Numbered from the stretch's first letter, positions 1 to 6,603 are shown. The stretch: DNA of 10,531 nt from Methylococcaceae bacterium (GCA_005792805.1 SXQV01000214.1:1-10531), one strand, 5' to 3'. Numbers and translations: made by a program. Notes: generated by a model from the sequence alone, not told the origin.

Positions 1-270
1 ACCCAGGAAGAACTCCGCGAATCCATCAGCTACGGCGTCATCAAGATTAATATCGACACCGACACGCAGTGGGCTTACTGGGACGGCATTCGTCAGTTCT
101 ACAAAAAGAACGAAGGGTATCTGCAAGGCCAGATCGGTAACCCCGAGGGTGACGACAAGCCAAACAAGAAGTTCTACGACCCCCGTGTCTGGATTCGTGC
201 GGCCCAGACCAGCATGATCGATCGCCTGCAACAGGCTTACGCCGACCTGAATGCATTGAACAAGCTTTGA
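1..270 (+). CDS. fba: Class II fructose-1,6-bisphosphate aldolase, C-terminal part
   Basis: This is the last 89 codons of a class II (metal-dependent) fructose-bisphosphate aldolase; the start lies outside the window. The enzyme splits fructose-1,6-bisphosphate into glyceraldehyde-3-phosphate and dihydroxyacetone phosphate, and runs backwards in gluconeogenesis and the Calvin cycle, in the cytoplasm. The visible part has NIDTDTQWA near the start, YLQGQIGNP, KKFYDPRVW and the helical end QTSMIDRLQQAYADLN. These match the C-terminal region of the long FbaA-type aldolases. The frame is open from base 1 to the TGA at 268-270, and a hairpin terminator follows within 30 bases, so this is the last gene of its transcript. 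A FruK-like kinase lies two genes downstream. I am sure of the family; the symbol could be fbaA or cbbA by local convention. Confidence 0.95.
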   Translation, partial: TQEELRESISYGVIKINIDTDTQWAYWDGIRQFYKKNEGYLQGQIGNPEGDDKPNKKFYDPRVWIRAAQTSMIDRLQQAYADLNALNKL

Positions 271-297
271 TTCATTAGCCGGTCTTCGCCGGCAAGA

Positions 298-329
298 AAC
301 CGGGTGGCCCAGTCACCCGGTTTTTTTTC
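298..329 (+). terminator. Rho-independent terminator after fba
   Basis: An 8-bp perfect stem (299-306 ACCGGGTG with 314-321 CACCCGGT) encloses a 7-base loop and runs straight into eight T residues (321-328). It begins about 28 bases after the aldolase stop codon, so it ends that transcript and isolates mtgA from it. Confidence 0.9.
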
Positions 330-350
330 GTTCATTTTCTGCCGACTGCA

Positions 351-1175
351 ATGAGATTCGGCCATAATCCCGAGCTCTCGCTCGCAATCAGCCGGATGAA
401 TCGAGACCCGATGGCTCCACCAGCCAAGCCCAGCAAACCTCGCCGCAAGTCACGACCCGCGACAAAGCCGGTTCCTGGACATAAGTCCGGGTGGATTCAT
501 CGGCTTCGGCCATTCGCGATCACCCTGTTTCTGGCCACCACAGTGCCGGTGCTGGTGCTTCGCTGGGTTCCTCCCCCCGGCAGCATGTTCATGCTGATTG
601 ACCAGTTAACCGCATTCGCGCATGGCGAATGGACTCACCGGATTCATTATCGCTGGGTTCCCTGGAAGGCCATCTCCCCCCAGGCCAAGCTGGCTGTCGT
701 AGCGTCAGAAGACCAGACTTTCGGGGAACATACCGGTTTCGATTTCAAGGCCATTGGCAAGGCCATAGAGAAAAACCGTTCAGGCAAAACACTTCGCGGA
801 GGCAGTACCATTACCCAGCAAACGGCAAAAAACCTGTTTTTAACCCCAAGCCGAAGTTATCTGCGCAAAATTCTGGAAGCCTATTTCACGGCTCTGATCG
901 AACTAAGCTGGCCAAAACAGCGCATTCTTGAGGTTTACCTGAATATCGCCGAGTTCGGGGACGGCATCTATGGCGTCGGTGCCGCAGGAAAAATCTTTTT
1001 CAACAAACCTGCGGCGCGTCTCAATAGTCAGGAAGCCGCGCTGTTGGCAGCGGTACTGCCCAACCCCAGGCTTTTGCGAGTTGAAGAGCCCTCGGCCTAT
1101 TTGCATCACCGTCAAAACTGGATTACCGGCCAGATGCGCTACCTGAGTGGCAGGCAATGGCTGGATGAACTGTAA
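351..1175 (+). CDS. mtgA: Monofunctional peptidoglycan glycosyltransferase MtgA
   Basis: This is a family GT51 glycosyltransferase that polymerises lipid II into glycan strands at the periplasmic face of the inner membrane. The product as called has 274 residues. A basic, proline-rich N-terminus (about 22-50) is followed by one membrane segment (about 54-70) and the GT51 domain (about 100-265). The motifs are the EDQTF box with the probable catalytic Glu120, GGSTITQQ at 150-157, RKILE at 172-176 and QRILEVYLNIAEFG at 190-203. No transpeptidase domain follows, which separates it from class A penicillin-binding proteins. The start is uncertain. ATG codons at 351, 396 and 411 are all possible. 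The usual family length and a GAG five bases before 411 favour 411 (254 residues), and CATAAT at 363-368 could be a -10 box inside the longer form. The FruK-like kinase begins 42 bases downstream on the same strand. Confidence 0.93.
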   Translation: MRFGHNPELSLAISRMNRDPMAPPAKPSKPRRKSRPATKPVPGHKSGWIHRLRPFAITLFLATTVPVLVLRWVPPPGSMFMLIDQLTAFAHGEWTHRIHYRWVPWKAISPQAKLAVVASEDQTFGEHTGFDFKAIGKAIEKNRSGKTLRGGSTITQQTAKNLFLTPSRSYLRKILEAYFTALIELSWPKQRILEVYLNIAEFGDGIYGVGAAGKIFFNKPAARLNSQEAALLAAVLPNPRLLRVEEPSAYLHHRQNWITGQMRYLSGRQWLDEL

Positions 1176-1189
1176 TACGACAATACGAC
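1174..1189 (+). repeat. Tandem 8-base repeat between mtgA and the sugar kinase
   Basis: AATACGAC occurs twice without a gap, starting at the last base of the mtgA stop codon (TAA 1173-1175 overlaps the first copy). It may be replication slippage or a protein site; there is no further evidence for a function. Confidence 0.5.
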
Positions 1190-1217
1190 TGTAAAAGCTC
1201 ATCAGGCGATTTCCCCC

Positions 1218-2114
1218 ATGCGTAAGCAGACCTTGATCATCAACGCCAACCCGTTATTGAACTTGGTGCATATCGGCGACTTGGTTCACGGCGCCATTAA
1301 TCGGGTCGATAAACTTGCCATGCACGCCGAGGGTAAAGGCGTGAACGTGGCGCGGGTGCTCACCCGCCTGGGTCACTCCGTATGGCTGACGGGGTTCGCG
1401 GGTGGGCACAGTGGTGCCTGGCTGCGTGATCAGATTCGGCAGGAAGGGATCAAAGACGCCTTCGTCGAAACAGCCGCACCGGTCAGAGTGGGCTTCATGG
1501 CGTCCAGCGATCAGGACCATCACCCAACCACCGTATTGCCAAACGGTTTCCCGGTGACCGCCAGCGAATGCGCTCGATTACTGGAGAAAGTCGAGGCCTT
1601 GTTGCCACAGGTCCGGCTGATCATCATCAGCGGTTCAGTGCCTGATCCGGTAGCGAATGGGTTATATGCCGAGATACTGAAACTCTGCTCTCGGGCCAGT
1701 CTCCCTTGCTGGCTGGATGCCCACGGGTCGGCCCTCGATCGGGCACTGGAGAGTAACTATCCTCCCCTGCTGGCCAAACCCAATAGTGAAGAATATGCAC
1801 AAACCGATTGTTGGCATCGAGTGAGCGAACTTCACATCACGAACGGGGCTGGCCCGGTGGAAATCAGGCTTGCCGGTGATGAGCGATGGCAGCTGTCGCC
1901 GCCGCTCATACAGCAACGCAATCCGGTTGGCTGCGGCGACTGTTATCTCGCGGGCCTGGCCCACGGCTGGCTTTTGGACTGGCCATTCGAAGACCGGCTG
2001 AGAGTGGCATCAGCCGCAGGTGCTGCCAATGCGCTGAGGCCCGACGTCGCCATGATTACCCCCGGTGAAATTGAAGCACTGGCCGGTGCGGTCCAGGTCG
2101 AACGATTGTCATAA
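1218..2114 (+). CDS. PfkB-family sugar-phosphate kinase, 1-phosphofructokinase-like
   Basis: This 298-residue protein is a ribokinase/PfkB-fold kinase closest in pattern to the 1-phosphofructokinase/tagatose-6-phosphate kinase branch. Such enzymes use ATP to phosphorylate sugar phosphates, for example fructose-1-phosphate to fructose-1,6-bisphosphate. The motifs are GKGVNVARVLTRLG at 39-52 (first PfkB signature), ISGSVPD at 137-143, AKPNSEE at 186-192 and NPVGCGD at 235-241 (second signature, with Asp241 as the likely catalytic base). Two places depart from the usual sequence. The N-terminal NPxxD, whose Asp contacts the sugar, reads NPLLN (Asn15), and the GAGD of the ATP/anion-hole motif reads GCGD. 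Substrate is therefore uncertain. The ATG is supported by AGGCG about nine bases upstream. The nearby aldolase would use the product of a fructose-1-phosphate kinase, which fits but does not prove that role. No phosphotransferase-system fructose genes are visible. Confidence 0.85.
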   Translation: MRKQTLIINANPLLNLVHIGDLVHGAINRVDKLAMHAEGKGVNVARVLTRLGHSVWLTGFAGGHSGAWLRDQIRQEGIKDAFVETAAPVRVGFMASSDQDHHPTTVLPNGFPVTASECARLLEKVEALLPQVRLIIISGSVPDPVANGLYAEILKLCSRASLPCWLDAHGSALDRALESNYPPLLAKPNSEEYAQTDCWHRVSELHITNGAGPVEIRLAGDERWQLSPPLIQQRNPVGCGDCYLAGLAHGWLLDWPFEDRLRVASAAGAANALRPDVAMITPGEIEALAGAVQVERLS

Positions 2115-2158
2115 AGTCACGATCCGCACCGGTTCACATTCAGACCCGCTCACCCGAT

Positions 2159-3157
2159 TCAAGCCGCCGCAGACTGGAGTGCTTCTGAGAAAAATGCCGG
2201 AATGCGCTGCTCCAGCCAATATTCGGCACACCATGGAGCACGGCCACTCACAAAACCGACATGTCCACCCCCTTCAGTGACCTCCAGGGAAACAGTCGTA
2301 GAGAGTTCGTTCGCCTCGGGGAGAACCTCTGGCGTCATGAAGGGATCATTCCGCGACTGAATCAACAGCGTCGGCCGCCGAATGTGCCGCAAATACTGGC
2401 GTGCACTGGATTGACTGTAATAGTCGCGGGCATCATTGAACCCATAAAGCCCCGCCACGACCCGGCTGTCGTATTCCCAGAACGACTGGATCGGGGAAAG
2501 ATCGCCAAGGTCGTCGAGTTTTTTGGCTTCATCGTGATGCCCCATTGATTCGAGATGACATTGCTTCCAGCGCACATACTCCTTCAGCTCGCGCAATAAC
2601 TGATCCCGGTAAAGCCGGGAAGCTCCCTGGTCAAGTCTCCCGGCACAAAGATCTAGCCTGAGCGGCGCACAGACTGCGGCAGCAGCCACCAATTCCGTTT
2701 GATCACCGCGTTCGCCCAGCCATTTGAGCAGAACATTCGCCCCCAGCGAGTAGCCTGCTGCGGCAATCACGGAATCCGGGTGACGCCGTCGCAGAGTTTC
2801 ATAGACATAATCAAAATCGCCGGTTTCACCCGAATGGTAACCACGCGAGGTGTGGTTCGGTGCGCCGCTACATCCCCGAAAATTCATCGCTGCACTGCGC
2901 CAGCCACGCTGTGCAAGCGCGAATTGCATACCCCGTATGTAGGGAGATCGCGATGAACCGGAGAGGCCGTGTAACAGGATGGCGATCGGCCCTGCACCGG
3001 GCCCAAACCAGTCAATATCCAGAAAATCACCATCGGGGGTTTCCAGCCGCTCGCGTCGGGTCGCCGGGTTGGGGCGGCAACGGAACAGCGGCTGCCAGAG
3101 GGTTTGCAGATGAGGTCCCGGTAACCACCAGGCAGGTCTGAACGAACCCTTGACCAT
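2159..3157 (-). CDS. YheT-like alpha/beta-fold hydrolase
   Basis: This 332-residue protein belongs to the YheT/ABHD1-3 group of alpha/beta hydrolases, whose bacterial members are probable carboxylesterases of unknown physiological substrate. It starts with the family signature FRPAWWLPGPHLQTLW (6-21). It then has HG at 63-64 (oxyanion hole), NFRGCSG at 92-98, the nucleophile elbow GYSLGAN with Ser137, Asp271 in RNDPF, and His299 in GGGHVGF. The catalytic triad is thus complete and the length is normal for the family. No signal peptide is seen, so it should be cytoplasmic. It lies nine bases after the stop of the beta-barrel gene, and its AGGAG (minus strand of 3170-3174) abuts that stop codon, so it is almost certainly the last gene of that operon. 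It faces the sugar kinase tail to tail across 44 bases with no obvious terminator. Confidence 0.9.
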   Translation of the reverse strand: MVKGSFRPAWWLPGPHLQTLWQPLFRCRPNPATRRERLETPDGDFLDIDWFGPGAGPIAILLHGLSGSSRSPYIRGMQFALAQRGWRSAAMNFRGCSGAPNHTSRGYHSGETGDFDYVYETLRRRHPDSVIAAAGYSLGANVLLKWLGERGDQTELVAAAAVCAPLRLDLCAGRLDQGASRLYRDQLLRELKEYVRWKQCHLESMGHHDEAKKLDDLGDLSPIQSFWEYDSRVVAGLYGFNDARDYYSQSSARQYLRHIRRPTLLIQSRNDPFMTPEVLPEANELSTTVSLEVTEGGGHVGFVSGRAPWCAEYWLEQRIPAFFSEALQSAAA

Positions 3158-3166
3158 GTACGATTG

Positions 3167-4135
3167 CTACTCCTGATCGGGTTTCCAGCCCAGCATGGTT
3201 AAACTCACCATCAAGACCTGACCGTCAAGCCGCGACCGTGCCTCAATATCCCATTCGTAGCGTGCTGTGAGTTTGGCCCGGAGCTGTGGAATAGTGACAC
3301 CCACCTCCGGCCCCAGCCCAATGGCGTATTCGCTCAATCCTTTCGCACTTTCCGGCAGTGCCGTACCGGTGTCCGCTGCCACTTGCCACATGGCATACCC
3401 GGCCAGCCCCACATCCAGCAGCTTGAAAAACCGGCCACCCAGACCACCCTGTATCTGCACGGAATCTCCCCGTGTCAGATCAATGTTCACCTTTTTTCCG
3501 TAAATGTTGTAACTCGTCAATGCGGAAAGTCGAAAGGATCTCTCGTCATCGAAAAATACAGTCCCCCCGGCCGACACCTGCTGCACCCACTGTGGCTGAT
3601 TCAGTCCCCTGCGATTAAGTTGACCGGTCGGCGCATAAATACTGTAAGACGAGGTGATATCTACTCCGGGCAAACGCCACCCCAGCTTCAGGGGTTCAAT
3701 AAACAGGTCGCCCAGCCCCTCACGGTCAACCAGTGTGTAAGGGATTTCAGACTTGATATTGATACCCGCGATGGGCACGCCAAAAGCTGCCGTCAAATAA
3801 GGGCCATCATCCAGCTTGAGGGTTCCTGCCAACGCGAATACATTGGCGAAGGCGTTTGAATCAAGACCCTTGATGGGAAGCGCCTTGCCCGTCCGGTCGT
3901 TCAATCTGTCGCCGGTCAGATAAACGAATCGATCCCCAAAATACACCCCCTCCTCCGGCTGGGAACCGGCGTCCAGACCGATGGTACCCAGTATTTTCTG
4001 GCCGAATTCACCATCAGCGCGGGCACCGTGTGACAGCATCAGTAATCCCGTCCACACAATCGACCTGGCAAACCACTGCAAATCCGGGAGCCGAAACGAA
4101 CGCGAGCGGTCTGCGGGCATCATCGTTCCAATCAC
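3167..4135 (-). CDS. Outer-membrane beta-barrel protein, MetA/SphA-like family
   Basis: This protein of up to 322 residues is predicted to be exported and to form an outer-membrane beta-barrel. Its pattern resembles the 'MetA-pathway of phenol degradation' / SphA-like family (Pfam PF13557), whose members are putative channels for hydrophobic compounds. The signal peptide core is around 25-36, with a likely cut after ARA at 40. The mature part alternates short amphipathic strands and turns, including GLGDLFIEPLKLGWR (140-154) and YSIYAPTGQLNRRG (164-177), both typical of the family, and ends in a hydrophobic strand LMVSLTMLGW. The first start is GTG at 4135, which has no good ribosome-binding site. 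ATG codons at 4123 and 4120 are alternatives, and GGA six bases before the 4120 codon favours that one. It begins 14 bases after the peroxiredoxin stop. The substrate is unknown; the family assignment is from motif memory. Confidence 0.7.
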   Translation of the reverse strand: MIGTMMPADRSRSFRLPDLQWFARSIVWTGLLMLSHGARADGEFGQKILGTIGLDAGSQPEEGVYFGDRFVYLTGDRLNDRTGKALPIKGLDSNAFANVFALAGTLKLDDGPYLTAAFGVPIAGINIKSEIPYTLVDREGLGDLFIEPLKLGWRLPGVDITSSYSIYAPTGQLNRRGLNQPQWVQQVSAGGTVFFDDERSFRLSALTSYNIYGKKVNIDLTRGDSVQIQGGLGGRFFKLLDVGLAGYAMWQVAADTGTALPESAKGLSEYAIGLGPEVGVTIPQLRAKLTARYEWDIEARSRLDGQVLMVSLTMLGWKPDQE

Positions 4136-4149
4136 AGCAAGGCGCTGGA

Positions 4150-4689
4150 TTAGCCTTCTCCCTTCAGTTTTTTGAGCCGTTCCGCCACCACCCCGGCATC
4201 CAGCGCGGGATCAACATCATCGTTGATGTCGCGGATTACCAGATCAGGATCAATGATAAAGGTCCAGCGCTTGGCCATTTTGATCACCGGAATTTTTACA
4301 CCATAGGCCGCTGTTACCCGCGCATCAGGATCGGCCAGCAAGGCGAAGTTCAAACGGTGTTTACTATGAAAATCGGCCAGGGCGGGCACCTCGTCGGTGC
4401 TGATGCCATAGACTTCAGCGTTTTGGTCACGTATCTGTTTGATTGCATCGCGGAAAGCGCACGCTTGGGTGGTGCAACCGGGCGTACCGGCCTTGGGATA
4501 AAAATAAAGCACTGTCCAGCCCTTACCCATCCGCGAGGCCAGACTGACTTCCTGACCTTCCTGATTTTTCAACTGAAATCCAGGGGCTTTTTCACCTATC
4601 GCCAGGGGTTCGGCATTGACGGCTGAAGAGAAGATATTGCCAGCGAAAAAGAGGGGGGCAAGCCTTTTGAGCCAATGATTTTTTCTCAT
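4150..4689 (-). CDS. Exported Bcp/PrxQ-type peroxiredoxin
   Basis: This is a 179-residue thiol peroxidase of the AhpC/TSA superfamily, Bcp (PrxQ) branch, which reduces hydrogen and organic peroxides. The sequence shows an N-terminal signal peptide (basic MRKNHWLKR, hydrophobic core 10-24, likely cut after VNA at 26). The thioredoxin-like domain follows, with GEKAPGFQL at 32-40 and YFYPKAGTPGCTTQAC at 62-77. Cys72 is the peroxidatic cysteine and Cys77 the probable resolving cysteine, four residues apart as in Bcp. Further on are FALLADPDARVTAAYGV and TFIIDPDLVIRDI. Most Bcp proteins are cytoplasmic, so a secreted copy is notable; it would need a periplasmic thiol reductant. The start is well supported by GAGGT six bases upstream (4696-4700). 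It sits 14 bases before the beta-barrel gene, implying co-transcription. Confidence 0.92.
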   Translation of the reverse strand: MRKNHWLKRLAPLFFAGNIFSSAVNAEPLAIGEKAPGFQLKNQEGQEVSLASRMGKGWTVLYFYPKAGTPGCTTQACAFRDAIKQIRDQNAEVYGISTDEVPALADFHSKHRLNFALLADPDARVTAAYGVKIPVIKMAKRWTFIIDPDLVIRDINDDVDPALDAGVVAERLKKLKGEG

Positions 4690-4809
4690 TACATGACCTC
4701 GTTTTATTCAGGAGTGAAAGTAAATGCCTTGGTGTGACCGTCAACTGCCCAGTCGGTTCGCAATATCCACGCTTCACTCCTTGAATCTTGAGTGCGCCTG
4801 AAAACAGGT

Positions 4810-5241
4810 TCACCGTAGCTCTGGCCCCACCTCTCCGGACTCGTAAGCCGGCCCGGCGGGTAAGCGCACCTCGGCCTTTTTTGCCGATGCGGCCACTTCA
4901 TCCAGGTCGGTCTTGCACGACTCCAGACAATCATCCAGCTGCTGGCCGCAGTTATCGAACTCTTCTGACGGCGGCATCGGGACAATACAGGGATTGTTGG
5001 GAGAAGACTCGAACCCCGGATACTTGCGGAGACAAATCCAGTAGTTTTGTTTAGCCTGCTCGAAGCCCAGGCGTTGCTCCCGATTTTTTTTGGCAAAGAA
5101 CTGGCTACAGACTTCCCCATTTTTCAGGCACTGCTGGCCACACACCGCCTTCATCCCCTCATCAGGCTCTACCGCAGGACTCAGCCAAGAGCAGCCAGAC
5201 AGAGAAAAAATCAACGCAACAGAAAATAAACCACGGATCAT
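4810..5241 (-). CDS. Cysteine-rich lipoprotein, possibly frameshifted at its 3' end
   Basis: This is a 143-residue lipoprotein that I do not recognise by family. The signal peptide ends in the lipobox LSGC with acylated Cys17, so the mature protein should be membrane-anchored in the periplasm or on the outer membrane. The mature part has eight further cysteines at 34, 38, 45, 70, 85, 98, 105 and 109. Two pairs have CX3C spacing (34/38 and 105/109), each in a probable helix, which suggests disulfide staples. The frame stops at 4810, but a +1 frame continues with protein-like sequence (AWILRTDWAVDGHTKAFTF) to TAA at 4704-4706, only 14 bases before the peroxiredoxin start. Removing one base of the run at 4825-4828 would join the two into about 178 residues. 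The ATG has no clear Shine-Dalgarno site. It probably heads the four-gene minus-strand operon. Confidence 0.72.
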   Translation of the reverse strand: MIRGLFSVALIFSLSGCSWLSPAVEPDEGMKAVCGQQCLKNGEVCSQFFAKKNREQRLGFEQAKQNYWICLRKYPGFESSPNNPCIVPMPPSEEFDNCGQQLDDCLESCKTDLDEVAASAKKAEVRLPAGPAYESGEVGPELR

Positions 5242-5413
5242 GACAGGGCGTGATAGTAAATCAGGTATTGATCAAGGAGAATCATGGTCGCTGTGGTGGC
5301 GGGTGCATTGACGTGCCAAAAGCTAAAACTCGGCATACTCTGCGACACGAGGGCTCATGCCAAAAGGTGGGGGGGCACCCATCCTTCAAATCCATACGAA
5401 ATTCAGGATGCCG
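5242..5413. promoter_or_regulatory. Divergent intergenic region between two exported-protein operons
   Basis: This 172-base gap separates the minus-strand lipoprotein operon from the plus-strand small-protein operon, so promoters for both should lie here. I see TTGACG at 5308-5313 and CATACT at 5334-5339 on the plus strand, but their 20-base spacing is too long for a confident sigma-70 promoter. A short palindrome TTGATCAA is at 5268-5275. A perfect AAGGAG precedes an ATG at 5284, but the reading frame it opens is out of frame with the exported protein and has no recognisable product. No operator can be assigned. Confidence 0.35.
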
Positions 5414-5803
5414 ATGCGCCAAATAATCCAGCGGCCTGTTATCGCCACGACACTCCTGACATTATCATTGATTGCAGCGTCCGCCACGGCACAGTCAGAC
5501 GAGGGCGATAACATCCAGACAGCCCTTATCATCAAGGATCTCGGTGAATGCGGTCATGGCGAGTATGTGATGTTTACTGTCCTGTGGAAAGGCGTGGTGG
5601 GCATCGCCGCAGAGCCCTCGCTCTTTGGCTGGAACAAACCCCGCATCGGTGACCGGCTATCGGGCCATTTCCTGGAGGAAGCGTCTACGGAGGCCACCTA
5701 TATCAACAAGCCAGGCGTCACCGATCTGGATATTGTCAAAACCGGCATCCCGATCGCTAACCAGGGAGCCCTACTCGGCAAGTTCTGTGCAAAATCATCT
5801 TGA
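5414..5803 (+). CDS. Small exported protein of unknown function
   Basis: This 129-residue protein is not recognised. A clear Sec signal peptide (MRQIIQRP followed by a hydrophobic core 9-21, likely cut after ATA at 26) sends it to the periplasm. The mature part of about 103 residues has two cysteines, Cys46 in LGECGHGEY and Cys125 in KFCAKSS, which could form a disulfide between the two ends. There is one short hydrophobic stretch (VMFTVLWKGVVGIAA, 52-66), too polar around it to call a membrane helix. I chose the ATG at 5414 because AGGA lies five bases upstream and it gives a standard signal peptide. The frame is also open from ATG codons at 5357 and 5408. It is the first of three plus-strand genes for small exported proteins, 111 bases before the next. 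Confidence 0.75.
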   Translation: MRQIIQRPVIATTLLTLSLIAASATAQSDEGDNIQTALIIKDLGECGHGEYVMFTVLWKGVVGIAAEPSLFGWNKPRIGDRLSGHFLEEASTEATYINKPGVTDLDIVKTGIPIANQGALLGKFCAKSS

Positions 5804-5914
5804 GGACAAATTTGACGATACACTGCTTTTCCAATAGCTTGCTCACTCAGACGCTACCAACAAAACGCCCCAAATCATCACCTTCTGGAACACCTCACCC
5901 ATAAGAGCGGCATC

Positions 5915-6223
5915 ATGAATTCAATCTCCTTCAAGCCCGTCGCCCTGGCTCTCATCGCGACAATCTTCACGGGATGCAGCAGCGTCCGCTCCCGTACCGA
6001 AATGCCGCCCGACGACTGGACAGTTTATCCAGGCCTGCGACGTGATTTTTCGGACCTGGGCGATGCCTTTGAGGGCAAAATCAAAGGACCCGACTGGTCA
6101 CCCGCCGTAGTCATTCCCATTTTAATCGGCGACATTCCCTTCTCCACCGTAGTCGACAGCGCCGCCCTGCCCTATGACATTTACCGGGTAACCCAGCAAA
6201 ACGACCAGGGAATCCAGCCATAA
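5915..6223 (+). CDS. YceK/YidQ-like lipoprotein
   Basis: This 102-residue lipoprotein matches the short YceK/YidQ family (DUF1375), whose function is not established. The signal peptide runs to the lipobox FTGC with Cys21. The residues after it are SSV, with no Asp at +2, so it is likely to be sorted to the outer membrane by the Lol rule. Family-like features are the YPGLRRD block (38-44), where YidQ/YceK proteins have YPGTR, and IGDIPFSTVVDSAALPYDIYR (71-91), which matches the conserved 'DLPFS.v.DT..LP.D' end. The length is usual for the family. AAGAG seven bases upstream supports the ATG. It is 44 bases ahead of the next lipoprotein gene and probably co-transcribed with it. Confidence 0.82.
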   Translation: MNSISFKPVALALIATIFTGCSSVRSRTEMPPDDWTVYPGLRRDFSDLGDAFEGKIKGPDWSPAVVIPILIGDIPFSTVVDSAALPYDIYRVTQQNDQGIQP

Positions 6224-6267
6224 CCTGCAAGAGCAAAGCCCTCAGCATTCTACAGCGCATCCAGCCG

Positions 6268-6603
6268 ATGCCTGCGCTAGAAACCAGTACGGCGAAACCG
6301 CTGGCCATTGTCGTCATGACGACCATTTTAACCGGCTGTTCCACCCTCGGTGACGACTTCGAACTGGAGCGGGCACGCCAGATCAAAAACGGCATGACGC
6401 GAGAAGCCGTGATTACGATCATGGGCTCTCCCCCATCGGAGGTAGAAGGCGGCGATCATGGCAAGCTCATTTGGCTTTACTCCACGGCGGACCCTCTAAA
6501 CGTCCACCTGAAACGCCTCAGTTTCACCTTTGACGATCAGGGAAAACTCTATGGCCTTCCCAAGGCAGGCATCATCGGCAGCGTGAATGAGGACGACAAT
6601 TGA
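6268..6603 (+). CDS. SmpA/OmlA (BamE-like) domain lipoprotein
   Basis: This 111-residue lipoprotein carries the SmpA/OmlA fold shared with BamE, although it is not clearly BamE itself. The lipobox LTGC places the acylated Cys at 24. The fold's signature follows: ARQIKNGMTREAVITIMGSPPS (36-57), then KLIWLYSTADP (66-76) and LSFTFDDQGKLYGL (84-97), corresponding to helix, 'G-P' turn, two strands and a final strand. Such lipoproteins are usually tethered to the inner leaflet of the outer membrane and scaffold envelope complexes. The N-terminus before the hydrophobic core is long and has only one positive charge (Lys10). No strong Shine-Dalgarno site precedes the ATG, so translation may be coupled to the gene 44 bases upstream. 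A strong terminator begins two bases after the stop codon. bamE is often elsewhere (next to fur or recN), which argues for a paralogue. Confidence 0.82.
   Translation: MPALETSTAKPLAIVVMTTILTGCSTLGDDFELERARQIKNGMTREAVITIMGSPPSEVEGGDHGKLIWLYSTADPLNVHLKRLSFTFDDQGKLYGLPKAGIIGSVNEDDN

Noticed and set aside
3383..3859. A 158-codon plus-strand frame opposite the beta-barrel gene
   Set aside because: It is the complement of a gene with a signal peptide and family motifs; the translated product resembles no protein I know.
4030..4626. A 198-codon plus-strand frame opposite the peroxiredoxin
   Set aside because: It is antisense to an unmistakable peroxiredoxin and has no independent support.
5812..5837. 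TTGACG followed by CAATAG as a promoter for the YceK/YidQ-like gene
   Set aside because: The spacing is only 14 bases and the second element matches the -10 consensus poorly.
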